Below are positions 7,101 to 13,148 of a stretch of 15,274 nucleotides of DNA, piece after piece. This stretch comes from an uncultured Coriobacteriaceae bacterium (lineage in GTDB: Bacteria > Actinomycetota > Coriobacteriia > Coriobacteriales > Eggerthellaceae). The notes beneath the pieces were generated by a model. The model had not been told where the DNA came from and did no database searches. It saw nothing but the letters and a program-made list of their open reading frames with translations. Both the position numbers and the translations under genes were made by a program. The stretch lies in the NCBI GenBank assembly GCA_900550385.1, contig URRZ01000051.1, forward strand, positions 1-15,274. The letters run 5' to 3'. The stretch's first letter is position 1. Each line of letters starts with the position of its first letter.

Positions 7101-8975
7101 ATGGCAGGGAAACGTATTCTCGACGCGGTGACGTCGCCGGCAGACCTTAAGCTGCTCACGAACGAAGAGCTCTCCATACTCGCACGCGAGATCCGCGAGG
7201 AGATCATCGACGTCACCTCGCAGACGGGCGGGCACGTGGCCTCGTCGCTCGGGGCGGTGGAGATCATCCTGGCCGTCCATAGCATGCTGGACTGCCCTCA
7301 CGACAAGTTCCTATTCGACGTGGGGCATCAGGCGTATGCGCACAAGCTCGTCACGGGCCGGCTCGACCGGTTCTCGACGCTGCGCCAATACGACGGGATC
7401 TCCGGGTTCCCCAAACCGAGCGAGAGCCCCTACGACGTGCATCCTTCCGGCCATGCCTCCGACTCGCTGTCGGTGGCGTTCGGCCTTGCGACGGCGCGCG
7501 ACCTGAAGGGCGGCGACGAGAAGATCGTCGCGCTCATCGGCGACGCGGCGGTCGCCGGCGGCATGGCGTTCGAGGCCCTCAACAGCATCGGCCAGGCGCA
7601 GACGCCCATGGTCATCATCCTGAACGACAACGAGATGTCCATCTCGCGCAACGTCGGCGCGTTGGTGAAGCACTTCGGCGCGCTGCGCGCCTCCTCGCAG
7701 TACCGCGAGACGCGCGATTCGCTCCAGGCGCGGCTGGAGCACACCGGTGCCGCCGGCAAGGCGCTGGTGAACCTCGGCCGCAACATGAAGGAGTCGATGA
7801 AGCAGTTCTTCATCCCGCGCTCCATGATCTTCGAGCAGCTGGGCATCCTGTGCACGGCCCCGATCGACGGGCACGACATCGGGCTGATGAAGGAGATGCT
7901 GTCCGTCTCGCTGGAGGCCGGCGTGCCGGTGCTCATCCATGCGGTCACCCAGAAGGGCGCGGGGTACGCGCCCGCCGAGAAGGACCCCGAGAAGTTCCAC
8001 GGCATTTCCGCCTACGACCCCGCGACGGGCGAGGTGAGGAAGAAAAAGGGCGGCGCCCCCACCTACACCCAGGTGTTCGGCGACTCGCTCGTGCGCGAGG
8101 CGCGGGACGACCAGCGCATCGTCGCCATCACCGCCGCCATGCAGGGCGGCACGGGCCTTGCCCCCTTCTCGAAGGAGTTCCCCAAGCGCTTCATCGATGC
8201 GGGCATCGCCGAGGAGCAGGCGGTCGGCATGGCGGGCGGTCTCGCGATCGGCGGGATGAAGCCCGTCTGCGCCATCTATTCCACGTTCCTGCAGCGGGCG
8301 ATCGACCAGATGATCATCGACTGCTCGCTTTCCAGCCTCGATGTGGTGTTCGCCATCGACCGCGCCGGCGTGGTGGGCGAGGACGGCCCGACGCATCATG
8401 GCATGTTCGACATGGTCTACACCCGCATGGTCCCCAACATGCGCGTGCTCGCCCCGTCGAACGAGGCGGAGCTTTCCAGCGCGCTGCACACCGCGTTGAA
8501 GCTCGGCGGTCCTTTCGCGATCCGCTATCCGCGCGGTGCGGCGGAAGGCGTCCCCGTGCCCGAGGAGCCCGAGACGTTCGAGCTAGGGCGCGCCGTGGTG
8601 CGCCGCGATGGCGACGATGTCGCGATCCTCGCGTTCGGCAGCATGGTGAACCGCGCGATGGAGGCAGCCGAGCTGCTTGCCGGCGAGGGCGTCGAGGCGC
8701 GCGTGGTGGACATGCGCTGGGTCAAGCCCCTCGACGCGCAGGCGATCCGCGATGCAGCGGAGACGAAGCTGACGGTGACGGTCGAGGACGGCGTCATCGA
8801 GGGCGGCGCCGGGGAAGGGGTCCTGGAGGTCCTTTCCCGCGAGGGCATCGACGCGCGCACGCTGGTGCTGGGCATCGACGATCGGTACGTCATGCAGGGC
8901 AAGCCCGATCTGCTGATGCGCGATCTGGGGCTGGACGCCCAGGGCATCGCGCGCAGCATCAGGGAGCGGCTGTAG
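7101..8975 (+). CDS. dxs: 1-deoxy-D-xylulose-5-phosphate synthase
   Basis: ThDP enzyme joining pyruvate and glyceraldehyde 3-phosphate to DXP, the first step of the MEP isoprenoid pathway and a source for thiamine and pyridoxal. The 624-residue length is typical. Motifs: GGHVASSLGAVE (43-54) with His45, FDVGHQAYAHKL (72-83) with His76, ThDP loop GDAAVAGGMAFEALN (147-161) ending in NDNEMSIS (175-182), PIDGHD (254-259), catalytic Glu371 in GIAEEQAVGMAGG, and DRAGVVGEDGPTHHG (420-434), then the transketolase C-terminal domain. The usual GDG of the ThDP loop reads GDA here. CGGAGG at 7087-7092 gives the start, 15 bases after xseB. It is the last gene of the operon, as in B. subtilis where ispA lies between xseB and dxs. 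Confidence 0.97.
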   Translation: MAGKRILDAVTSPADLKLLTNEELSILAREIREEIIDVTSQTGGHVASSLGAVEIILAVHSMLDCPHDKFLFDVGHQAYAHKLVTGRLDRFSTLRQYDGISGFPKPSESPYDVHPSGHASDSLSVAFGLATARDLKGGDEKIVALIGDAAVAGGMAFEALNSIGQAQTPMVIILNDNEMSISRNVGALVKHFGALRASSQYRETRDSLQARLEHTGAAGKALVNLGRNMKESMKQFFIPRSMIFEQLGILCTAPIDGHDIGLMKEMLSVSLEAGVPVLIHAVTQKGAGYAPAEKDPEKFHGISAYDPATGEVRKKKGGAPTYTQVFGDSLVREARDDQRIVAITAAMQGGTGLAPFSKEFPKRFIDAGIAEEQAVGMAGGLAIGGMKPVCAIYSTFLQRAIDQMIIDCSLSSLDVVFAIDRAGVVGEDGPTHHGMFDMVYTRMVPNMRVLAPSNEAELSSALHTALKLGGPFAIRYPRGAAEGVPVPEEPETFELGRAVVRRDGDDVAILAFGSMVNRAMEAAELLAGEGVEARVVDMRWVKPLDAQAIRDAAETKLTVTVEDGVIEGGAGEGVLEVLSREGIDARTLVLGIDDRYVMQGKPDLLMRDLGLDAQGIARSIRERL

Positions 8976-8977
8976 GG

Positions 8978-9020
8978 CAAAAAGAAGAGGGCGCCGACGA
9001 TCGCGTCGACGCCCTCTTCT
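8978..9020. terminator. Shared terminator between dxs and the convergent DUF1508 gene
   Basis: AGAAGAGGGCGCCGACG (8983-8999) pairs with CGTCGACGCCCTCTTCT (9004-9020) over 17 positions with one G-U/C-A type mismatch, 4-base loop. The A run at 8979-8983 makes a T tract only for - strand transcription, so it is a canonical terminator for the - strand gene and a strong stem without a T tract for dxs. Confidence 0.85.
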
Positions 9021-9041
9021 CGCGATAGGGAGGAGTTCCCC

Positions 9042-9218
9042 TTACGCCTCTTCCTCCACGATCTCGGCGGTGGGGGCGTTGCGCTTCACGCTGTCGATGC
9101 CCTTCTTGCAGGAGTCCTTCGACTTGTACACCTGGGAGGTGGCGATGACCTCGCCGTTGTCGGCCTTCAGCACGAAGTGGGTGCCCTTGTCGGTGGTCTT
9201 GATGACGAACTTGCCCAT
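9042..9218 (-). CDS. DUF1508 / YegP-like small protein
   Basis: A 58-residue protein matching one DUF1508 repeat: GKFVIKTTDKGTHFVLKADN, then GEVIATSQVYKSKDSCKKGI and DSVKRNAP. These domains are small, soluble beta-alpha folds often found as tandem repeats (YegP); the function is not established. Start is the ATG complementary to 9216-9218, with AGAAAGGA upstream on the - strand; an upstream in-frame extension to 9290 has no conserved character. It faces dxs tail to tail and shares its terminator. A perfect inverted repeat lies in its leader. Confidence 0.88.
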   Translation of the reverse strand: MGKFVIKTTDKGTHFVLKADNGEVIATSQVYKSKDSCKKGIDSVKRNAPTAEIVEEEA

Positions 9219-9234
9219 TGCGGTCCTTTCTAAC

Positions 9235-9250
9235 GCGTCGATTTCGACGC
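9235..9250. repeat. Perfect inverted repeat upstream of the DUF1508 gene
   Basis: GCGTCGA (9235-9241), TT, TCGACGC (9244-9250). It ends 17 bases upstream of the - strand start codon, so it could be an operator or a leader hairpin. The wider stretch 9219-9583 (365 bases) between this gene and amtB holds no gene I can support; it is GC-rich up to about 9480 and then more mixed. Confidence 0.5.
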
Positions 9251-9521
9251 AGCAGATGGTATATCGGAACATCGTCCGGACGTCCCACAACCGCCGCCGT
9301 TAAACCAATGTTTGATGGCGAGCGCGCACGGTGGCGGTCGGGTCCAGCGGCGGGCATGCGTGCGGCGGTCGGATCCGGCGGCGCGCGGGTGCGGCGGCGT
9401 GCGCAGGTCGGCCGGAGCCGCGGGTTTCCATCTCGTGTCGGCGCGGTTTCCCTGCCGTTGCGATGCGTTTCCCAGCGCGTTAACAACTGCGGCTTTCTTC
9501 ATCTCGAAACATCCCCCTTCG

Positions 9522-9527
9522 CATAAT
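9522..9527 (+). promoter_or_regulatory. Possible -10 element of amtB
   Basis: CATAAT at 9522-9527, 57 bases before the start codon, with a weak TTCATC (9498-9503) 18 bases upstream. No sigma-54 -24/-12 pattern and no clear GlnR or AmtR site is visible. Confidence 0.3.
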
Positions 9528-9583
9528 CGCCTTGTCGGCGCGCGACATCATGGGAAAAGCGAGGCGGAAAGCGAGGTAAGGAG

Positions 9584-10858
9584 ATGTTCGATACGGGTGC
9601 GACGGGCTTCATGTTGGTGTGCGCGATGCTCGTCTTTCTGATGACGCCGGGGCTGGCGTTCTTCTACGGCGGCCTTTCGCGGCGCAAGAACGTGGTGAAC
9701 ACGATGATCATGTCGTTCGCGGTGCTGGGCATCGTGGGCGTGGCGTGGGTGGTGGCCGGTTGGTCGTTCGCCTACGGCGGCGACGGGTCCATTCCGGTGT
9801 TCGGCGGCATCGATCAGCTGGGACTGGCCGGCTTGGTCGGCAACGTGATAGACGGGTCGGAGCAGGCGCTCAGCCACGACTCGTACCCCGTGCTGGTGGA
9901 CGTGGCGTTCCAAGCGGCGTTCGCGATGATCACGACGGCCATCATCACCGGCTCCCTTGCAGGGCGCATGAAGTTCGGCGCGGTGGCGGCGTTCGTGACG
10001 GTGTGGGTGCTGATCGTCTATGCGCCGTTGGCCCACATGGTGTGGGGCGGCGACGGCTCTCTGATCGGCGACATGATAGGCGCACTGGACTTCGCCGGCG
10101 GCGATGTGGTGCACATCAGTTCCGGCCTGACCGGCCTGACGCTGTGCCTGCTTTTGGGCCGTCGCCGCGAGTTCGGCATGATGAGCTACCGCCCGCATAA
10201 CGTCCCCTTCGTCGCGCTGGGCGCAGCCCTGCTGTGGTTCGGTTGGTTCGGGTTCAACTCCGGCTCCCAGTTCGCCCCCGACGGCGTGGCGGCGCTGGCG
10301 CTGGTGAACACGGTCGCGGCTTCGGCGGCGGCCCTTGTTTCCTGGATGATCGTCGAACGCGTGCGCGTCGGCAAGCCCACGCTGGTCGGCGCGGCGACGG
10401 GCTTGGTGGCGGGCTTGGTGGTCATCACGCCGGCAGCGGGCTTCGTGGAGCCGTGGGCTGCGGTGATCATGGGCCTCATCGTGTCTCCCATCTGCTATTT
10501 TGCCATCTCCTTCCTCAAGAAGAAGATCGGCTACGATGACGCGCTGGATGCTTTCGGCTGCCACGCGGTGGGCGGCATCACGGGCGGCATCCTGACCGGA
10601 GTGTTCTGCGTGCCGGAGCTCTCCTGGACCGATTTCGGCGGGCTCGTCTACACCGGCGACTTCACGCTTCTGGGCGCGCAGGTGGCGGGCATCCTGATCA
10701 CCGTCGTGTTCGTGGGCGTGATGGATCTGGTGATAGGGCTTGTCGTGAAAGCGCTGTTCAAGGGCAATCTGCGGGTGAGCGCTCAGGAGGAGGCCGTCGG
10801 CTTGGACGTGTCGGCCCACGGCGAGAGCGCGTACCCGGCGTATCTGGGGTTGGATTAA
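9584..10858 (+). CDS. amtB: Ammonium transporter (Amt/MEP/Rh family)
   Basis: Trimeric membrane channel for ammonium uptake. The 424 residues are strongly hydrophobic with about 11 helices. Diagnostic segments: FLMTPGLAFFYGG (18-30), YAPLAHMVWG (146-155), DFAGGDVVHISSGLTGL (169-185) with Asp169 and pore His177, WFGWFGFNSGS (218-228), and CHAVGGITGGILTGVF (326-341) with the second pore histidine His327. No signal peptide is seen; the N terminus starts directly at helix 1, as in Gram-positive members. Start ATG has GAGGT 6 bases upstream; a closer AAGGAG abuts the codon. The PII gene follows, the usual partner that plugs the channel when nitrogen is ample. Confidence 0.97.
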   Translation: MFDTGATGFMLVCAMLVFLMTPGLAFFYGGLSRRKNVVNTMIMSFAVLGIVGVAWVVAGWSFAYGGDGSIPVFGGIDQLGLAGLVGNVIDGSEQALSHDSYPVLVDVAFQAAFAMITTAIITGSLAGRMKFGAVAAFVTVWVLIVYAPLAHMVWGGDGSLIGDMIGALDFAGGDVVHISSGLTGLTLCLLLGRRREFGMMSYRPHNVPFVALGAALLWFGWFGFNSGSQFAPDGVAALALVNTVAASAAALVSWMIVERVRVGKPTLVGAATGLVAGLVVITPAAGFVEPWAAVIMGLIVSPICYFAISFLKKKIGYDDALDAFGCHAVGGITGGILTGVFCVPELSWTDFGGLVYTGDFTLLGAQVAGILITVVFVGVMDLVIGLVVKALFKGNLRVSAQEEAVGLDVSAHGESAYPAYLGLD

Positions 10859-10925
10859 TCGAACTGCTCCGCCTCCGGGCATGCCGGGCGGGGCACGTGT
10901 TCAAACAGGTGCTCGCCTTTTGACG

Positions 10926-10946
10926 GATTCGTTCTCCGAACGAATC
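10926..10946 (+). repeat. Perfect 9-bp inverted repeat between amtB and the PII gene
   Basis: GATTCGTTC (10926-10934), TCC, GAACGAATC (10938-10946). No T tract follows. A second short inverted repeat, GCGCAG-A-CTGCGC, lies at 10956-10968. These could be an amtB 3'-end structure or an operator for a PII promoter in the 166-base gap; I see no clear promoter there. Confidence 0.6.
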
Positions 10947-11024
10947 AAAGAGGCTGCGCAGACTGCGCGCGAGCCCCTCCCGGCAGGTTCGGAGGCTATG
11001 CGTTCATGACGGAAAGAGGTGCTT

Positions 11025-11363
11025 ATGAAGAAGATCACGGCGATCGTGCGGCCGGAGAAGCTGGAGCCGCTGAAGGACGCGCTGTTCGCGGCGCAGGTGG
11101 ACGGGATGACGGTCTCGCAGGTGCAAGGTTGCGGCAACCAGCACGGATGGAAGGAGTACTACCGCGGCACCGAGGTGCTGTTGAACATGATCCCGAAGGT
11201 GAAGTTCGATCTGGTGGTGACAGACGAGCGCGTGGACGAGCTGGTCGAGGTGATACGCGCGACCGCGGAGACGGGGCAGGTGGGCGATGGGAAGATCTTC
11301 GTCTTCCCCGTCGAGGAGGTGGTGCGCATCCGCACGGGCGAGCGCGGCGAGGGCGCGCTGTAG
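11025..11363 (+). CDS. glnB: Nitrogen regulatory protein PII (GlnB/GlnK family)
   Basis: Trimeric sensor of 2-oxoglutarate and ATP/ADP that controls AmtB and nitrogen enzymes. Starting at the ATG at 11025 (AGAGGT at 11015-11020) gives 112 residues, the canonical PII length; a GTG at 11019 is also open. MKKITAIVRPEKL at the N terminus, Gln39 in the T loop, the B loop TGQVGDGKI (83-91), and Arg101/Arg103 in VRIRTGE are as expected. In the T loop the residue at 51, Tyr in uridylylated PII, is Val (YRGTEV, 46-51), and position 38 is Asn rather than the usual Arg. Uridylylation at 51 is therefore impossible here. Its place behind amtB suggests a GlnK-like role in gating the channel. Confidence 0.95.
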   Translation: MKKITAIVRPEKLEPLKDALFAAQVDGMTVSQVQGCGNQHGWKEYYRGTEVLLNMIPKVKFDLVVTDERVDELVEVIRATAETGQVGDGKIFVFPVEEVVRIRTGERGEGAL

Positions 11364-11387
11364 CCTACGGCGGCGAGCTGCGACAGG

Positions 11388-11430
11388 GGCGATGAGCCGG
11401 CACGGGCGTCTTGCGTGCCCGGCCATCGCC
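11388..11430 (+). terminator. Long stem-loop after the PII gene
   Basis: GGCGATGAGCCGGCACG (11388-11404) pairs with CGTGCCCGGCCATCGCC (11414-11430), 16 pairs with one bulge on each side, 9-base loop. No T tract follows, so it would be a T-less terminator or a 3'-end protector. Confidence 0.55.
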
Positions 11431-11514
11431 TCCCCGGCATGTCGAATCGTGGCTTTCGCCCCTTCTTCCGGAATGCGGATCGGATGCCCCCCCGGCGCTC
11501 CGCGCGTTCGCGGC

Positions 11515-11542
11515 TTGAAGGCGCGCGGGCATCTGCTACCAT
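11515..11542 (+). promoter_or_regulatory. Candidate promoter of the TSCPD gene
   Basis: TTGAAG (11515-11520), 16-base spacer, TACCAT (11537-11542), 43 bases before the start codon. Four of six bases match consensus in each box. Confidence 0.45.
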
Positions 11543-11585
11543 GGGAACCGCAAAAACCGAGGGGCGGAGAAGGAAGGCGAGGCAT

Positions 11586-11834
11586 ATGTACACCTACATC
11601 CCGCGCGGCGTGTGCTCGCGCCGCATCGACGTGGAGCTGGATGGCGACACCATCAAGGACGTGGAGTTCACCGGCGGCTGCAACGGCAACCTGAAGGCGA
11701 TATCCAAGCTGGTCAAAGGCCAGAAGGTGGACGAGGTGGTGGAAATCCTGCAGGGCAATACCTGCGGGCCGCGCTCCACGTCCTGCGCCGACCAGCTGAC
11801 GCGCGCGCTGCGCGAGGCGCAGGCTGCGCAGTAA
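11586..11834 (+). CDS. TSCPD domain-containing protein (TIGR03905-like)
   Basis: An 82-residue protein resembling the stand-alone TSCPD family. It starts YTYIPRGVCSRRIDVELDGD, has FTGGCNGNLKAISKLVKG (28-45) and ends NTCGPRSTSCADQLTRAL (58-75), where the family's namesake TSCPD reads TSCAD. Four cysteines (10, 32, 60, 67) are placed as in the family and could bind metal. Similar domains occur at the C terminus of B12-dependent ribonucleotide reductases; the role of the free form is unknown. AGGAAGG at 11571-11577 supports this ATG; an upstream ATG at 11415 would add 57 non-conserved residues. Confidence 0.85.
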   Translation: MYTYIPRGVCSRRIDVELDGDTIKDVEFTGGCNGNLKAISKLVKGQKVDEVVEILQGNTCGPRSTSCADQLTRALREAQAAQ

Positions 11835-11937
11835 CGCGACCCGCGCGTTGAGGTCGGTTCGCGAGGGCGGGCCGACGGAAGGGCGCCCGTGCGGCGAGCT
11901 CGTGCAGCGAGGTCGCGCGGCGAGCGCCCGATTTTGC

Positions 11938-11964
11938 GACGACCCCGCTTTCCGCGGGGTCGTC
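11938..11964 (+). terminator. Perfect 11-bp stem-loop downstream of the TSCPD gene
   Basis: GACGACCCCGC (11938-11948), loop TTTCC, GCGGGGTCGTC (11954-11964). It lies about 100 bases after the stop and has no T tract on either side. Apart from this and the perR promoter, the 308 bases between the TSCPD gene and perR hold no gene I can support. Confidence 0.55.
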
Positions 11965-12074
11965 ATGCGTTGGGGGGATCGTGCGTTCGGCATGCTAGGG
12001 GCGGCATGTCCGACGCAGCGTCGAAGCTGCCGTGCGGCCGCCTTTGCAGGTTGTGCGCACAGTCCTCGGCCGTC

Positions 12075-12111
12075 TTGAGAGGGTTTCCGCTATCAGGATA
12101 TAATCCTAATA
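12075..12111 (+). promoter_or_regulatory. perR promoter with overlapping 9-3-9 inverted repeat (Fur-family box)
   Basis: TTGAGA (12075-12080), 18-base spacer, TATAAT (12099-12104). The -10 lies inside an AT-rich inverted repeat, TATCAGGAT (12091-12099), ATA, ATCCTAATA (12103-12111), with one mismatch. Fur-family operators are AT-rich inverted repeats of about this size, and PerR proteins commonly repress their own gene. Autoregulation is inference. Confidence 0.75.
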
Positions 12112-12142
12112 AGCGAAATCACGAGCGGGGAAGGGAGGCTCC

Positions 12143-12562
12143 GTGGCAACGAGAGCCGAGGATCGCGCATCGCGCAACACGGTCCAGCGGTCGCTGGTGC
12201 TCGAAGCGGTTCGCTCCCTGCACGATCATCCCACGTCGGCGGATGTGTACGAGCGCGTCCGAAAGGATCACCCTAGCATTTCCCGTGCCACGGTGTACCG
12301 CAATCTCGCGCTGCTGGCGCAGCGGGGCGACATTCTGCGCGTCGAGCTGCCCAACGGCGCCGATCGCTACGATTGGACGATCCGCCCCCACTATCATGCG
12401 AAGTGCCGCGTGTGCGGGCGCGTGTTCGACGTCGACACGCCCTACCTCTCCGATCTGCCCGCTGAAGTGGAGGACGCCCCGGGTTTTTCCATCGAAGGGC
12501 ACCAGATCATCTTCACGGGCGTCTGCGCCGACTGCGGCGCGGATGGCCGCGAGAGGGGATAG
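12143..12562 (+). CDS. perR: Fur-family transcriptional regulator, PerR type
   Basis: A 139-residue peroxide-sensing repressor candidate. The winged helix lies in residues about 10-85, with recognition helix SRATVYRNLALL (47-58). Counted against B. subtilis PerR, every key residue is present with a constant offset of 8: regulatory-site His29, Asp77, His83, His85 and Asp96 (37, 85, 91, 93, 104), and structural zinc Cys88, Cys91, Cys128 and Cys131. Aspartate at the 104 position, where Fur has glutamate, favours peroxide sensing by histidine oxidation rather than iron sensing. GTG start with AAGGGAGG at 12131-12138. No catalase or rubrerythrin gene is adjacent, so its targets lie elsewhere. The family is certain; the PerR subtype is strong inference. 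Confidence 0.9.
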   Translation: MATRAEDRASRNTVQRSLVLEAVRSLHDHPTSADVYERVRKDHPSISRATVYRNLALLAQRGDILRVELPNGADRYDWTIRPHYHAKCRVCGRVFDVDTPYLSDLPAEVEDAPGFSIEGHQIIFTGVCADCGADGRERG

Positions 12563-12640
12563 CGCGGGTTCCGCTCGGGATGAAGATCCCTTTGCGGCTC
12601 GGGTTATCCTCTGCCACGGGTTGCCCCAATGTCGCAAGTT

Positions 12641-12657
12641 GCTTCGATTGTCGAAGC
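12641..12657. repeat. Small perfect inverted repeat
   Basis: GCTTCGA (12641-12647), TTG, TCGAAGC (12651-12657). It stands 11 bases before the first element of the repeat cluster and about 80 bases after perR; it has no T tract. Confidence 0.5.
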
Positions 12658-12668
12658 CGTCATGCTCC

Positions 12669-12741
12669 AATCCATTCTTTTCCGGGAAAACCGAGCAGAT
12701 TCTGAGATCCGGTGCGCGCTTTCCCCGGAAAAGAATGGATT
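12669..12741. repeat. Inverted-repeat element, copy 1
   Basis: Arms of 22 bases at 12669-12690 and 12720-12741 match as inverted repeats at 21 of 22 positions around a 29-base centre. Each arm contains a 13-base near-palindrome of TTTTCCGGGAAAA type (12678-12690 and 12720-12732). A short GC palindrome, CGCCG-T-CGGCG, abuts at 12742-12752. Confidence 0.85.
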
Positions 12742-12838
12742 CGCCGTCGGCGTCGAGGCCTTCGATATCTTGCGGCTCGCAAAGCGCCTGCTCAGCGGCT
12801 TGCAGCGAACAATGCGCTTCTGGAGCGGCCGTACGGGC

Positions 12839-12903
12839 CGTGCTTTTCCCGGAAAACTGCGACACGGGGCGCCGAAACTGCGCGGTTTCCCCGGAAAAGC
12901 ACG
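12839..12903. repeat. Inverted-repeat element, copy 2
   Basis: Arms of 18 bases at 12839-12856 and 12886-12903 match as inverted repeats at 16 of 18 positions around a centre that is again exactly 29 bases. The inner 13-mers (12844-12856 and 12886-12898) are of the same type as in copy 1, and the right-hand 13-mer is identical. Outer arm sequences differ between copies. The 586-base stretch 12563-13148 between perR and rpsA holds these elements, the rpsA promoter and its leader, but no gene I can support. Confidence 0.8.
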
Positions 12904-12978
12904 TTTTCGCACCCCTTTCCGCAGCGTGCACTTTCTCGTGTGCGCGCGATGAATTCCCGAGTGAGCCTAGGGGCTCCG

Positions 12979-12987
12979 TGCTATACT
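12979..12987 (+). promoter_or_regulatory. Extended -10 promoter of rpsA
   Basis: TGC followed by TATACT (12982-12987) forms an extended -10. No convincing -35 is present. It predicts a leader of about 150 bases before the TTG start. Confidence 0.6.
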
Positions 12988-12994
12988 AGATCGG

Positions 12995-13148
12995 CTTGCG
13001 GGATAGGCCCGTGGGCAGAAGTAATGTAGGCCCCCGAGACATGTTTGTAGCACGGCCCCACAAGGCGAGCTTTCTGCATAAACGAACATGGTGAATGCAG
13101 CGATCAATCATGGCGAAGGGTCCCCGGAACACTTGAAAGGGGTCCGTT
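12995..13148 (+). promoter_or_regulatory. Structured rpsA leader
   Basis: Leader of about 150 bases with possible mutually exclusive helices: GCAGAA (13015-13020) with TTCTGC (13072-13077), reinforced by GTGGG (13011-13015 region) with CCCAC (13057-13061), against CTGCAT (13074-13079) with ATGCAG (13095-13100). TAGGCCC occurs twice (13004-13010, 13027-13033). This could be an autoregulatory ribosomal-protein leader; I do not recognise a known RNA family. Confidence 0.35.

Noticed and set aside
11415..11585. Upstream ATG giving a 139-residue TSCPD protein
   Set aside because: The extension is Arg/Pro-rich, crosses the PII hairpin and the candidate promoter, and the ATG at 11586 has a good SD.
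12629..12910. CRISPR array
   Set aside because: The repeats are inverted pairs with unequal spacing between pairs (42 and 124 bases) rather than direct repeats with regular spacers, and no cas gene is near.
12119..12931. A 270-codon - strand frame with repeated FSGK/FRGK segments
   Set aside because: It is antisense to perR and its repeats again come from the palindromic DNA elements.
12629..12952. A 107-codon + strand frame with recurring FPGK-like segments between perR and rpsA
   Set aside because: The recurring residues are only the translation of the TTTTCCCGGAAAA repeats; there is no SD site and no protein-like pattern outside them.
13110..13136. Short upstream reading frame (M-A-K-G-P-R-N-T, stop) just before rpsA
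   Set aside because: No SD site precedes it and its stop overlaps the rpsA SD region only loosely; it is too short to support from one sequence.
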